A stretch of DNA of 64,000 nucleotides from Acidobacteriota bacterium (GCA_028875725.1 JAPPCR010000006.1:1185786-1249785); one strand, 5' to 3'. Positions 34,231 through 43,183 are shown, counted from the first letter of the stretch. Notes: generated by a model not told the origin, from the sequence alone. A program made the numbers and translations.

Positions 34231-35981
34231 ACCGGGTAAATCCGGCCATCCGGCTCTTGCAGCACCGGCGGTTGCCGGTGGCGGCAGGAGTGCTGGCCGC
34301 TCTGCTGTTGCTGCCCGCGCTCTGGGGCGGCTTCCAGCTCGACGACCACCTCCAGCGCTTCCGGCTCCTGGGGCTCGGCGACCCGTCGATCCAGCTCTTC
34401 GTCTTTTACGACGGCGATGTGGCGGCCAATCGAGGCCAGATGGAAGAGGGCACGCTGCCGTGGTGGGCTAGTCCCGATCTACGGCATGCGAACTTCCGCT
34501 ATCTGAGCGTGCTTTCAATGCAGCTCGACTACCTGCTGTGGCCGAACTCGCCGGCACTCATGCACCTGCACAGCCTGGTGTGGCTGGGGCTCTGCGTGGG
34601 AGTTGCGGCGGCGCTCTACCGCCGCCTGTTCCGGCGGGAGGCTTCTCGCGCGATATGGGCGGCCGGCCTGGCCGCCCTTCTCTACGCATTGGACGACGCC
34701 CACTCCCTGCCCGCGGCGTACATCGCCAACCGGAACGCCCTGCTGGCCACGTTCTTCGGTCTCCTGTGCCTGGAGTGCCATGCGAGATGGCGGGATGATG
34801 GGTGGCAAGCCGGTGGCGTGCTGGCCCCGTTCTGTCTCGCCCTCTCGCTGCTGTCCGCCGAGCTCGGTGTGTCGACGCTTGCGCTTCTCGGCGCCTGGGC
34901 ACTGGTCCTCGACCGTGGCCCGTGGCGGGTGCGGCTCCTTTCCCTGCTGCCGCATGCCGGCGTGGCGTTCGGCTGGTTCCTTTCCTACCGAATCGGCGGT
35001 TTCGGCGCGCAGGGATCGGGCGTCTACGTCGATCCTCTTGGCGATCCGGCGCGCTTTGTCGCCCTTCTCGCCGATCGGACCTCGGCGCTGATTCTGGGGC
35101 AGTGGACTCCCTTCCCCGCGGATTGGGCGTTTGTCATCGACTCCGGAACGAGTGCGGCGTGGGGCCTTCGGTTCGCGACGCTGACCCTGGTCGTCGGTAT
35201 CGGCTGGCTCTTCTTCAAGATCCTGCGCCGGAGCCCCCTTGCTCGCTTCTTCCTGGTCGGGGCGGTCCTATCGCTGGTCCCGATCAGCGCGGTTGGTCCA
35301 CAGAACCGCCTTCTGTTTTTCGTCGGCTTCTGCTCGATGGGGCTTCTGGGTTGCCTTGCCGCTGGTCCTCTCGACGCGTCGCGGCGGCTGGCCTTCGGTG
35401 GGCTCCTGGTGTTTCATCTCTTGGCGGCGCCGGTGGCGGCTTACGTGTTTCTGGACGTCCAGAATCGGGCGGCAAGGCGGATGGAGGCCGCGTCGGAGAG
35501 CGTGCCGGACGATGTCGGGCTCGACCGGCACGACGTGATCCTGGTCAATCCGACGGACTCCGTGTACCTCACGACTTCGATCGTCACCATGCGCTGGGCC
35601 GATGGGCGCGCGGCGCCGCGCCGGCTCCGGGTGCTGTCGAACGGCTTGACCGATGTGCGGGTCGTGCGGGTGGGTGAGACGGAGCTTCTCGTCGAACCCG
35701 CGGCGGGTCTGTTTCCCGACCCCTTCAGCCGCTATCACCGGTCGAGCGAACGGCCTTTCCGGGCAGGAGACGTGAAGGAACTGAGCGACCTCCGGGTCGA
35801 AGTCCTCGAAGTGGATCCGGAGGGCGGAGGACCGTCGTCGATCCGGTACGACTTCGCCGAGCCACTGGAGGTTGAGCGCTACCTCTGGATGGTCTGGAAC
35901 GGCGATCGCTACGAGGAATGGTCGCCGCCGGCCGTCGGTAAGGAGGTCGTCCTGCGTTCACGGCCGGGTATCTTCGAATGA
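34215..35981 (+). CDS. Polytopic membrane protein, unknown function
   Basis: About 588 residues from GTG 34215, or 622 from GTG 34113; neither start has a well-placed ribosome site. The first hydrophobic helix is LPVAAGVLAALLLLPALWGG, and roughly ten spans follow to about residue 420, then a soluble C-terminal domain of about 165 residues. GFQLDDH after the first helix resembles the catalytic Asp region of GT-C-fold glycosyltransferases, and AAYIANRNALLATFFGLLCL resembles a later segment of such proteins, so a membrane glycosyltransferase is possible but unproven. It is followed 6 bp later by the AraC-type regulator on the same strand. Confidence 0.65.
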   Translation: MGTTPDRVNPAIRLLQHRRLPVAAGVLAALLLLPALWGGFQLDDHLQRFRLLGLGDPSIQLFVFYDGDVAANRGQMEEGTLPWWASPDLRHANFRYLSVLSMQLDYLLWPNSPALMHLHSLVWLGLCVGVAAALYRRLFRREASRAIWAAGLAALLYALDDAHSLPAAYIANRNALLATFFGLLCLECHARWRDDGWQAGGVLAPFCLALSLLSAELGVSTLALLGAWALVLDRGPWRVRLLSLLPHAGVAFGWFLSYRIGGFGAQGSGVYVDPLGDPARFVALLADRTSALILGQWTPFPADWAFVIDSGTSAAWGLRFATLTLVVGIGWLFFKILRRSPLARFFLVGAVLSLVPISAVGPQNRLLFFVGFCSMGLLGCLAAGPLDASRRLAFGGLLVFHLLAAPVAAYVFLDVQNRAARRMEAASESVPDDVGLDRHDVILVNPTDSVYLTTSIVTMRWADGRAAPRRLRVLSNGLTDVRVVRVGETELLVEPAAGLFPDPFSRYHRSSERPFRAGDVKELSDLRVEVLEVDPEGGGPSSIRYDFAEPLEVERYLWMVWNGDRYEEWSPPAVGKEVVLRSRPGIFE

Positions 35982-35987
35982 CGCGAG

Positions 35988-36800
35988 ATGAGAGCTTCCA
36001 CGGACAGCCGACATCGTCTCTTCGTCCAGGCGGCGATCGACTACATCGCGGATCGTCCGGCCGAAACGGTTCGGCTTGAGGACCTGGCCCGCCATATCGG
36101 GCTGTCCCCGGCCTACTTGCAGCGACTATTCGTCACGCACGTGGGGGAGTCGCCGGCCCAGTACGCACGGCGCCTGCGGCTCGAGCGGGCCGCATGGCTG
36201 TTGCGCCGGCCAGGTGCGACCGTCACGGAGGTGGCGCTCGAATCGGGCTGGGGAGCGCCCGAGGCGTTCACTCGCGCTTTTCGCTCGCGGTTCGGCGTCT
36301 CACCCAGCGGGTACCGCCAGGGCTTGAGGGCGCGGATGCGCGAGCGCACCGAGCCCTTGGACGTGGTGCGACGGCCACCCTCCCGGGTTGCCTGCGTCCG
36401 CGTCGTGGGGCACTACGACGAAGCGGACGACGCCTACGACCATCTTAGGCACTGGGCTGAGCCACTCGGCCTTCTCAAGCGCGGGAACTTCCTGGGCATC
36501 TACTGGGACGACCAGACGATCACCGATTCGGGGAACACGCGGTGGGACGCGGCGATCGAAGTGCCGGACGAGCTGGGGCGAGTGGTCGGCCCGGGCATCC
36601 AGGAGCGCCACCTTCCCGGTGGCGCCTATGCCGTGGTGCACCACCGCGGCCCGGCCTCGGTGCGAGAGACCTACGAGGCACACTTTCGCGACTGGTTTCC
36701 CCGCTATGGCTGGAAGCCGGACGCCCGACCGATGATTGTCGAGTTCAGCCGCGCAGGAGACTCTTCGGAGGCGTCTCTCTACGTCGCCGTGACGCGGTAG
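35988..36800 (+). CDS. AraC-family regulator with GyrI-like effector domain
   Basis: A 270-aa cytoplasmic transcription factor of the Rob/SoxS-like arrangement. The N-terminal 110 residues hold two helix-turn-helix motifs (LEDLARHIGLSPAYLQRLF and VTEVALESGWGAPEAFTRAF, then FGVSPSGYR). Residues about 125-270 are a GyrI-like small-molecule-binding domain (RVACVRVVGHYDEADDAY and HLPGGAYAVVHHRGP). In this class the effector domain is C-terminal and often senses amphipathic drugs. The gene may be co-transcribed with the membrane protein 6 bp upstream. Targets are unknown; the palindrome at 34210-34230 is a candidate site. Confidence 0.9.
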   Translation: MRASTDSRHRLFVQAAIDYIADRPAETVRLEDLARHIGLSPAYLQRLFVTHVGESPAQYARRLRLERAAWLLRRPGATVTEVALESGWGAPEAFTRAFRSRFGVSPSGYRQGLRARMRERTEPLDVVRRPPSRVACVRVVGHYDEADDAYDHLRHWAEPLGLLKRGNFLGIYWDDQTITDSGNTRWDAAIEVPDELGRVVGPGIQERHLPGGAYAVVHHRGPASVRETYEAHFRDWFPRYGWKPDARPMIVEFSRAGDSSEASLYVAVTR

Positions 36801-36851
36801 GCGTTGTCGGATCGTCTAAAGCCGCCGTCCGGGTTGTACGATTGGGGGCCT

Positions 36852-37088
36852 ATGGAGAAACACCGACTCGCCAGTGGAGAGTCCACCTACACGGCCGTCG
36901 TAGAACGCTGTCCCGAGACCGGTCTCTACGTTGGCTACGTGCCTGGCCTGTCCGGGGCCCACAGTCAGGCCGAGACCCTTGAGGAACTCAACGCGAATCT
37001 GCGCGAGGTCATCAGTTTGATCCTCGAGGACGGACCTCCTCCCATCACGGGCGAGTTTGTCGGGACGCAGGTGGTCGTGGTCGCGTAA
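36852..37088 (+). CDS. hicB: HicB-family antitoxin-like protein
   Basis: A 78-aa protein with the partial RNase H-like fold of HicB: TYTAVVERCPETGLYVGYVP, the GLSGAHSQAETLEEL region and ANLREVISLILEDG. The C-terminal DNA-binding domain found in longer HicB proteins is absent. ATG 36852 is chosen over the 36804 frame because it begins the fold. Normally a HicA toxin gene is adjacent; here only a short remnant follows at 37096-37158, so this appears to be an orphan antitoxin. Confidence 0.8.
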   Translation: MEKHRLASGESTYTAVVERCPETGLYVGYVPGLSGAHSQAETLEELNANLREVISLILEDGPPPITGEFVGTQVVVVA

Positions 37089-37095
37089 GAGCTGC

Positions 37096-37158
37096 GTGCC
37101 GTCGATCCCCGTACTGAAGGCGCGCGAGACAATCCGTATCGCTGCTACTCGGCGCTAG
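37096..37158 (+). pseudogene. Possible truncated hicA remnant
   Basis: Seven bases after the hicB stop, a GTG-initiated frame reads VPSIPVLKARETIRIAATRR and ends at TAG. The first 14 residues resemble HicA N-termini of the form MPxLPVLxxREVIRxL, but the frame then diverges and stops after 20 codons, and nothing HicA-like follows before the next gene. This is best read as a toxin gene that lost most of its length. The match is short, so confidence is modest. Confidence 0.4.
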
Positions 37159-37186
37159 GGCGCCGTTCGGCCTTGCTTAGCAGCTT

Positions 37187-38605
37187 CTACGAGCCCTCGC
37201 CGGGGAAGTAGTACTTCATCCTGTCGAAGTCGATCGTCCACGACCCCTTCGGCCAGAGGTACTGGTGCGAGATCAGGACGTCCGCCATGAAGCCGAACCG
37301 CCAGAAGAAGTCGTTTTCGACGAAGACGTTGCCCAATGCTTGCGCCGGACCGCTGGGCAGACCGTCCAGGCCGTGGGACTCGATCGGGGACCAGTAGTAG
37401 GGCGTTCCCTCGATCTCGGTCTTCTCTAGCTCGAGGAACTCGACGGTTTCCTCGACGATGACGAGGGGCATGCTCGCGGCCAGGCCGGAATCCAGGAAGT
37501 AGTTCATTCCCGGGTGGCCGTTCAGGCTGCCTCTCGCGAACATCAGGTGGGTGCTGGTCATGTAGAAGGGAACTTCGACGGGCGGCATGTCGCCGAAGGT
37601 CTCCATCACTTCGGCAAGGGTCTCGGCGTTTCGCTCGCGGAAGGTGATGCGGCGGTTGTCGTAGTCGACGGTGGTCAGGAACTGCTTGATGATCTGCGTG
37701 GTGAGGACGCCGTCGGAGGTCTGGCCGAGGGCCTTCCAGGTCGCGCCGATAACCGGCACGTTCGAGAGCGTCACATCGCCCATCGTGACGGTCGCGGCGA
37801 CGCCCAACGGTTCCTCGACCGTTTCGCCCCCTGTGTAGGCGTAGCGGGCTTCGCGGTTGGCGAGGGTCGGAAGGCCGATGCGCTCGTAGATGCCCTTGTC
37901 GAGGTAGAGCCGGTCGCCGCCCGTGTCGAGGATCAGGTTGACCGCCTCGCCGTTGATCTCGAGGGTCACCTGGGGCAGGGCCCCGGGCTGGGTGATGTCG
38001 TTCGTCATCGGCAGGTGGGCGATTCGCTCGTCGCCGGTCCATTCGATGGCGTACGGCTCGCCCTCGAAGGCCTTCATGAACGTGAGCAGGCTTGCCGACG
38101 CTTCCGCCGTGTCCGGTGCGGGCAGCTCCCGGGCCCTCGCGAAGTCGTTGGTCTGGTAGTGCGCCAGGGTCAGTCCGCGGAGGGCCTGGGCATGGAGGTC
38201 CGAGCCGTTGTCGGCGAGTTCGAGAAGCGGTTTGTACAGCCTCACGGCCCGTTCGTAGTCACCCAGCAGGTATGCCGTTCCGGCCGCGAGCCGCAGGTCG
38301 CCCGCGTGGCACGTCGCTGCTGTGCCCAGGGGTGCGATGACGTCGTCGGCTTCCCAGATGTCGCCCAGCTTGAACAGGACCTCGGCGTAGGCACGGCGGG
38401 CTTCGTCGTTGTCGGGTTCGGCCTCGAGGGCCTGGCGCCGTGCTTCCAGGGCCGCTTCGACGTCGCCCCGGAGCCTCGGGTTCCACTCCTCCGCTTCGGT
38501 ACCTGTCAGCTCGCCGCAGGGAGCGGAGTCGCCGCGACAGCTCCAGGTGGTCAACCCGATGGCCAACGCGACCAGCGTGACGACGAGCGGCGTAACGTTC
38601 CTCAT
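37187..38605 (-). CDS. TPR-containing lipoprotein with two retropepsin-like aspartyl protease motifs
   Basis: A 472-aa exported protein (signal with TTWSC lipobox, Cys23). Residues about 45-165 carry TPR-like helices (EARRAYAEVLFKLGDI, YLLGDYERAVRLYK). The rest contains two aspartyl protease-type halves: LILDTGGDRLYLD with Asp227 and NYFLDSGLAASMP with Asp372. Bacterial aspartyl protease family proteins of this kind may form an internal pseudo-dimer; activity is unproven. The last strand WTIDFDRMKYYF is typical. It is divergent from the PH-domain gene (65 bp) and has no obvious substrate partner. Confidence 0.8.
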   Translation of the reverse strand: MRNVTPLVVTLVALAIGLTTWSCRGDSAPCGELTGTEAEEWNPRLRGDVEAALEARRQALEAEPDNDEARRAYAEVLFKLGDIWEADDVIAPLGTAATCHAGDLRLAAGTAYLLGDYERAVRLYKPLLELADNGSDLHAQALRGLTLAHYQTNDFARARELPAPDTAEASASLLTFMKAFEGEPYAIEWTGDERIAHLPMTNDITQPGALPQVTLEINGEAVNLILDTGGDRLYLDKGIYERIGLPTLANREARYAYTGGETVEEPLGVAATVTMGDVTLSNVPVIGATWKALGQTSDGVLTTQIIKQFLTTVDYDNRRITFRERNAETLAEVMETFGDMPPVEVPFYMTSTHLMFARGSLNGHPGMNYFLDSGLAASMPLVIVEETVEFLELEKTEIEGTPYYWSPIESHGLDGLPSGPAQALGNVFVENDFFWRFGFMADVLISHQYLWPKGSWTIDFDRMKYYFPGEGS

Positions 38606-38670
38606 GGGCTACATTCTCCCGGTCGGTGTCGTCCCGATTCTACGAACCGTCCCAACCAGGGGAGCCGCGC

Positions 38671-39270
38671 ATGACCGACGTCGCCATAGCCGATCCGGAG
38701 TTGCACACGGGCGAGGAGCCGATCCTCCGCGAGGCGACCTTCAACCCGAAGGTGCGCAACTACTGGTTGCTGACGGGCGCGTTCGTGCTGACCGTCAGCA
38801 TCGTCGGGATCCCCCTTCTCATCTTCTGGTTTCCCATCGGCTACGTCCTGACGGGTCGTTACCTGGAGCGCGTTCGCTGCGTGCTGACCGAGAAGAACCT
38901 CCACGTCGCGAGGGGCGTCCTGGTGCGGCAAGAGAAGACGGTTCCGCTCGACAAGATCACGGACCTGGCGATGTCGCACGGCCCGATCATGCGGCAGCTC
39001 GGCCTGCGCGGTCTGTCGGTGGAGACGGCGGGCCAGTCCGGTCCCGGCAGTCTGATCAAGCTGGTCGGCATCGAGGGGACCGAGGAGTTCCGTGCGGCCG
39101 TGCTGGCCCAGCGCGAGCGGGTCGGGGCAGCAGGCGGAAGGTCGACCGCACTCGGGGTAGCCGTAGGCGGAGAGGGTGATGCGAGCGCGGAATCGACGGA
39201 GCTGCTGAGCGAGATCAGGGACTCGCTGCTGCGGATCGAGAAGCGGTTGGGCGACGGCGGCGGAGGATAG
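38671..39270 (+). CDS. Bacterial PH-domain (YdbS-like) membrane protein
   Basis: A 199-aa protein with two membrane spans (about residues 33-65, LTGAFVLTVSIVGIPLLIFW and the following PIGYVLTGRYL), then a bPH_2 domain: RVRCVLTEKNLHVARGVLVR, TVPLDKITDLAMSHGPIM and GLRGLSVETAG. The C-terminal 60 residues are linker plus an amphipathic helix (LLSEIRDSLLRIEKRLGDG). The function of bPH_2 proteins is unclear; they are often membrane-stress related. ATG 38671 with GGGGAG upstream starts the conserved part, so the longer frame at 38626 is rejected. Confidence 0.85.
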   Translation: MTDVAIADPELHTGEEPILREATFNPKVRNYWLLTGAFVLTVSIVGIPLLIFWFPIGYVLTGRYLERVRCVLTEKNLHVARGVLVRQEKTVPLDKITDLAMSHGPIMRQLGLRGLSVETAGQSGPGSLIKLVGIEGTEEFRAAVLAQRERVGAAGGRSTALGVAVGGEGDASAESTELLSEIRDSLLRIEKRLGDGGGG

Positions 39271-39279
39271 GGTGCCGCG

Positions 39280-39296
39280 ACCGGCGCGCGGCCGGT
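39280..39296. repeat. GCCGGY palindrome in intergenic gap
   Basis: ACCGGC, GCGCG, GCCGGT: a 6-bp stem ten bases after the PH-domain gene stop and 27 bp before the next gene. It may slow transcription or act as a processing site. It resembles the other GCCGGC hairpins in the window but with a shorter stem. Confidence 0.35.
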
Positions 39297-39323
39297 GCAA
39301 CCCACGATCCCCCGGAGCCAGCC

Positions 39324-40337
39324 ATGACCGAGAACCGCCAGATCATCATCGACTCCTTGCCGATGGACCGGCTAGAGCCCGGCAACTACGCGCTGCGGAC
39401 CGTCGAGGCGCCCGCGCCGGGCGACGGGGAAGTGCTGTGCCGTACTCTGGCGATCACGATCGGCGCCGGTCAACGGGCGGGTCTCCAGGGCAGCGCGAGC
39501 TACGCCGGCGCGCCTCGTGCGGGCATCGTGATGAGCGGCACCGCAGTGGCTCGCGTCGAGGCGTCCAGCGACGATGCGGTTCCTGTCGGCTCGCTCGTCG
39601 TCTGTCGGGCCGGCTGGCAGGACTACTCGGTGCACGCGGCGTCGAAGGTGCGCGTCGTCGATGATGGCAGCAGCGGCGGCGATCCGGCGCACCATCTCGG
39701 TGTCTACGGCACGAACGGGCTGACGGCGTACTTCGGGCTTTTCGACGTCGGCGAGCCGAAGGAAGGGCAGACCGTCCTCGTCTCGGCAGCCGCCGGTTCG
39801 GTCGGCCACCTGGTCGGGCAGATGGCGAAGATCGTCGGCTGCCGCGTCGTCGGCGTTGCCGGCGGCGAGGCGAAGTGCCGGCTTCTCACGGAGGAACTCG
39901 GCTTCGACGCCGCCGTCGATTACAAGAGCCCGAGCTTCCGGAACGACTTCAAGGAGGCGACGCCCGATCGCATCGACATCTACTTCGACAACACCGGCGG
40001 CGAGGTCCTTGGCAGCGCGCTGCGGCGGATGAAGGTCGGCGGCCGCATCGTCTGCTGCGGCGTCGTCTCCCAGTACGACACCTCGAAGCCGGCGCCGGGG
40101 CCGTTCGGCGTCCCTGGTCTGCTGATCAACTTCCGCGTCCGCATGGAGGGCTTCCTCGTCTTCGACTACGCGAAGCGCTATCCCGAGGCCTGGACCCGGA
40201 TGCGCGAGTGGGTCGAGGCCGGCAAACTGGTCCCGAGGCAGGATGTCTTCGAAGGTCTGGAGAGAGCGCCGGAGGCGTTCGTCGACCTGCTGGCGGGCGG
40301 CAACGTGGGGACGCGGATCGTGCGTGTCGCGTCGTGA
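39324..40337 (+). CDS. NADP-dependent MDR oxidoreductase (alkenal/one reductase-like)
   Basis: A 337-aa zinc-free medium-chain reductase of the leukotriene B4 dehydrogenase/CurA type. Features are the N-terminal GroES-like part, YGTNGLTAYFGL, the nucleotide loop VSAAAGSVGHLVGQMAKI and FDNTGGEVLGSAL. It is expected to reduce alpha,beta-unsaturated carbonyls with NADPH in the cytoplasm. No zinc-ligand Cys cluster is seen, as expected for this subfamily. It ends right at the dipeptidase gene; an alternative ATG at 40337 overlaps its stop by one base. Confidence 0.88.
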   Translation: MTENRQIIIDSLPMDRLEPGNYALRTVEAPAPGDGEVLCRTLAITIGAGQRAGLQGSASYAGAPRAGIVMSGTAVARVEASSDDAVPVGSLVVCRAGWQDYSVHAASKVRVVDDGSSGGDPAHHLGVYGTNGLTAYFGLFDVGEPKEGQTVLVSAAAGSVGHLVGQMAKIVGCRVVGVAGGEAKCRLLTEELGFDAAVDYKSPSFRNDFKEATPDRIDIYFDNTGGEVLGSALRRMKVGGRIVCCGVVSQYDTSKPAPGPFGVPGLLINFRVRMEGFLVFDYAKRYPEAWTRMREWVEAGKLVPRQDVFEGLERAPEAFVDLLAGGNVGTRIVRVAS

Positions 40338-40354
40338 TGGGAGGAAGGAAAACC

Positions 40355-41641
40355 ATGGATCCAAGGGCACTCCTGACCGTCGCGCTCGTCGGTGCTCTGG
40401 CGCTCGGGTGCGCCGCCGGTCCTCCAGGTGAGAACGGTGTGGACGCCGACCCATCGACCGAGGCGCTTCTCGAGCAGGCTCGCGCCATTCATGACCGCGT
40501 GCTGGTCCTCGACGCCCATGCGGACACCGAGCTTCCGGACGCGCCGTCTCCCTACGTTGGCGACGATGGACTGTCTCAGGTCGATCCGGCCAAGCTCCAC
40601 GCGGGCGGCGTCGACGCGGTCGTCATGTCCGTCGCGGTCGGTTCGGGACCTCGCACGGCGGACGGCTACGCCGCGGCCCGGTCGAGAGCCGTCGAGGAGG
40701 TCGTGGCCGTTCTCGAGCTGGCGGCGGACCCGGCGAACAACGCGACAGTTGTCCGGTCGGCCGACGAGATCGTCGCTGCCCATGAGCAGGGCAAGGCGGC
40801 GCTCATTCTCGGCTTCCAGAACGCCATGATCCTCGGCACGGAAGTCTCGGCGCTGGACGACTTCTACGACGCCGGAGCGCGCGTGTTTGCGCTCACGCAT
40901 CTGGGGAACAACGACTTCGCCGACTCGTCGCGGCCGGTCTTCAACGCGGCGACGGGGACGCACGAAGGGGCCGAGCACGGCGGGTTGTCCGACCTTGGAG
41001 TTGCGGCCATCGAGCGGATCAACGCTCTCGGCGGAGTCGTCGACGTGTCCCAGTTGTCCCGGGACGCGGTGCTGCAGGTGCTGGAGGTCTCGAACGCTCC
41101 CGTGATTGCCAGTCACTCGAACGCCAGGCAGCTCACCGACGTCAGTCGCAACCTGAGCGACGAGGAGATCGACGGAATCGGCGCGATCGGCGGTGTCATC
41201 CACGTCTGCCCGTTCCGGGGCTACCTCTACGATTCGAACGATGCTGCGCTGGACGAGGCGATCCGGGAGGCGCGGCGCGGTGCCGGGGTGCTCGAGGACT
41301 ACCTCTATCCCTTCGAGCTGTACTGGGAGATCGACGATCCCGCTGCCAGGTCCGCCTTCACGCAGTCGATCAGCGACCTCCTTGGTCCGGGCAGCGTCGA
41401 CTCCATGCTCGACCACCTCGATTACATCGTCGACCGCATCGGCGTGGACCACGTCGGCATCGGAACGGATTTCAACCACGGTGGCGGCGTCGAAGGCTTC
41501 GCCGATGCCAGCGAGGCCCTGGGCGTGACGGTCGGGCTGCTCGAGCGCGGCTACAGCGAGGAGGACATCGGGAAGATCTGGGGCGGCAACTTCCTGCGGG
41601 TCCTGCGGGCGGCGGAGGCTGCGAAGAGATCGGTTGAGTAG
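40355..41641 (+). CDS. Membrane dipeptidase lipoprotein (peptidase M19)
   Basis: A 428-aa renal-dipeptidase-like metalloenzyme. The lipobox LALGC (Cys19) anchors it outside the cytoplasm. Zinc ligand regions are visible: DAHADT (54-59), ALTHLGNNDFAD, APVIASHSNAR and GIGTDFNHGG. It would cleave dipeptides (including D-residue ones) in the periplasm. Start ATG 40355 is preceded by AGGAAGG and leads straight into the signal peptide; ATG 40337, overlapping the previous stop, is an alternative six codons upstream. It is coupled to the oxidoreductase gene. Confidence 0.9.
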   Translation: MDPRALLTVALVGALALGCAAGPPGENGVDADPSTEALLEQARAIHDRVLVLDAHADTELPDAPSPYVGDDGLSQVDPAKLHAGGVDAVVMSVAVGSGPRTADGYAAARSRAVEEVVAVLELAADPANNATVVRSADEIVAAHEQGKAALILGFQNAMILGTEVSALDDFYDAGARVFALTHLGNNDFADSSRPVFNAATGTHEGAEHGGLSDLGVAAIERINALGGVVDVSQLSRDAVLQVLEVSNAPVIASHSNARQLTDVSRNLSDEEIDGIGAIGGVIHVCPFRGYLYDSNDAALDEAIREARRGAGVLEDYLYPFELYWEIDDPAARSAFTQSISDLLGPGSVDSMLDHLDYIVDRIGVDHVGIGTDFNHGGGVEGFADASEALGVTVGLLERGYSEEDIGKIWGGNFLRVLRAAEAAKRSVE

Positions 41642-41709
41642 GTGGCCGTGCCGCCGGGTGTGGCGTACACTAGAGACATCGATCTCAATCTGAATCGGAG
41701 GTCCTGAGA

Positions 41710-42813
41710 ATGAAGCGCACCGCGAGCTTGCTGTCGGCAGCCGTCCTCCTTCTCGTCCTTGTCCCGGCCCTTGCGGCCCAGGACGACGGGATTCCACGAA
41801 CGGCGAGCGGCCGGCCGGATCTGAACGGAACCTACGACGCCGCCACGCTGACACCGCTCGAGCGGCCGGTGCATCTCGGCGAGCGGGCGTACCTGACGCC
41901 GGAGGAAGCCGCGGAGATCGCCGAGGAGGAGCGCGCGATCCAGGAAGGCGCGGTGGCGAGGTCGGACGCGAACCGCGAGGCGCCGCCCGAGGGTGGCGCC
42001 AAGGTGGTCGGTCTGGAACACACCGCCGGTGGCGGCAACGAGTTCGGCGCAGGCAACGTGGGCGGCTACAACCTGTTCTGGATCGACCGGGGAACCGACA
42101 CCTACCGCGTGGACGGCCAGATCCCGACCTCGATCATCATCGATCCGCCGAACGGTCGGATGCCTCCCATGACGGAGGCGGCACAGGCGCAGTTGAGGGC
42201 GGCTCTCGCCGGCATCATTCGCGCCAATGACGGCACCGCCTGGTGGGTAGAGCACGACGGCCCCGGCCCCTACGACGACCCCGAGTCGCTGCCGACGAGT
42301 GAGCGCTGCCTCGCCGGCTTCACCGGCGCCGCACCGACGCTCCCGAGCCTGTACAACAACTACAAGCGAATCGCGCAGACCGAGACGCACGTCGTCATCC
42401 TTCTCGAGATGATCCATGACGCCCGCATCGTCCGCCTCGACTCCGAGCATCCGGGCCCCGAGGTCACCAAGTGGCTCGGCGACTCGATCGGCTGGTGGGA
42501 AGGCGACACCCTCGTCGTCGACACGACGAACTTCCGTGTCGGCGGCCGCGGATTCCGCGGCGGCTCGGAGAACACCCACGTCGTCGAGCGCTTCTCCGTG
42601 CAGCACGATGGCAACGTCATCTACAACTTCACCGTCGAGGACGACACGGTCTGGACCGCCCCGTGGACCGGCGAGTACCTGTGGAAGGCCGCTGATGGCC
42701 TCGTCTACGAGTACGCCTGCCACGAAGGCAACTACTCGATGGGCGGCACCCTCCGCGGGGCGCGACTCCTCGAGTCGGAGGCCCTGAGCGGAGCGAGCAC
42801 CGGCGCCGAGTAG
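41710..42813 (+). CDS. Family X protein (CHEGNY type), stand-alone
   Basis: A 367-aa exported protein (signal peptide 1-22, ending ALAAQ). It carries the full family X pattern: DLNGTYDAATLTPLERP, DPPNGRMPPM, ERCLAGF, THVVILLEMIHDARIV, WEGDTLVVDTTNF, VVERF and YEYACHEGNYSMGGTLRGAR. It aligns over its length with the C-terminal 350 residues of the PQQ fusion at 17867-20923, showing that the module folds independently. GGAGG lies 8 nt before the ATG, and a TACACT -10-like box lies about 40 bp upstream. Uncharacterised; periplasmic by signal peptide. Confidence 0.82.
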   Translation: MKRTASLLSAAVLLLVLVPALAAQDDGIPRTASGRPDLNGTYDAATLTPLERPVHLGERAYLTPEEAAEIAEEERAIQEGAVARSDANREAPPEGGAKVVGLEHTAGGGNEFGAGNVGGYNLFWIDRGTDTYRVDGQIPTSIIIDPPNGRMPPMTEAAQAQLRAALAGIIRANDGTAWWVEHDGPGPYDDPESLPTSERCLAGFTGAAPTLPSLYNNYKRIAQTETHVVILLEMIHDARIVRLDSEHPGPEVTKWLGDSIGWWEGDTLVVDTTNFRVGGRGFRGGSENTHVVERFSVQHDGNVIYNFTVEDDTVWTAPWTGEYLWKAADGLVYEYACHEGNYSMGGTLRGARLLESEALSGASTGAE

Positions 42814-42832
42814 GCGCAGCTTCAGGCTGCGC
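42814..42832 (+). terminator. Hairpin directly after the family X gene
   Basis: GCGCAGC, TTCAG, GCTGCGC: a 7-bp perfect stem starting at the base after the TAG stop. There is no T-run, so it may be a factor-dependent terminator or RNA 3'-end stabiliser. Confidence 0.45.
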
Positions 42833-42876
42833 CGCGTCGCGTCGCGTCACCCTGGGGTCCCACCCGCCTGCGTCGC

Positions 42877-43033
42877 TGCCGGAGGGGAGGGTCCCAGGGG
42901 ACGCTCGCGCCTTCTTGGTTGAAGGGGAGGTAGGGCGCTCGCTGTTGTCGGCTGCGCTCCGCTACGGAGTCGGTGGAGGGAGCGGCGTCGGAAGTCGCTG
43001 GCCTCCGACCCCCTGGGACCCTCCCCTCCGGCA
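42877..43033. repeat. Long intergenic inverted repeat (24-bp arms)
   Basis: The 493-bp gap 42814-43306 contains no convincing gene. It holds two perfect complementary 24-bp arms at 42877-42900 and 43010-43033 (left arm begins TGCCGGAGGGGAGGGTCCCA), separated by 109 bp. Short frames crossing it on both strands are Arg/Pro-rich and look non-coding. The arrangement could be a MITE-like element, a recombination remnant or a structured RNA. No target-site duplication is obvious. Confidence 0.7.
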
Positions 43034-43165
43034 CCGCCGCAGGCTGGACGACGCCGTGTCGCGGCACGATGGCGTCGCTCTGGGTGCGCGGGTCTTCCGA
43101 CCCGCACGCGGCGGCTACTTCGCCTCGATTTCGACACATGGTCCGCCGGACCGAGCTGTCGGTGC

Positions 43166-43183
43166 GCCGGCCTTCTGGCCGGC
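43166..43183. repeat. GCCGGC palindrome (REP-like)
   Basis: GCCGGCC, TTCT, GGCCGGC within GGTGCGCCGGC...GCCGGCATC. The same flanks frame the hairpin at 59867-59884, suggesting a dispersed palindromic unit. It sits in the non-coding gap before the M15-like gene. Confidence 0.5.
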
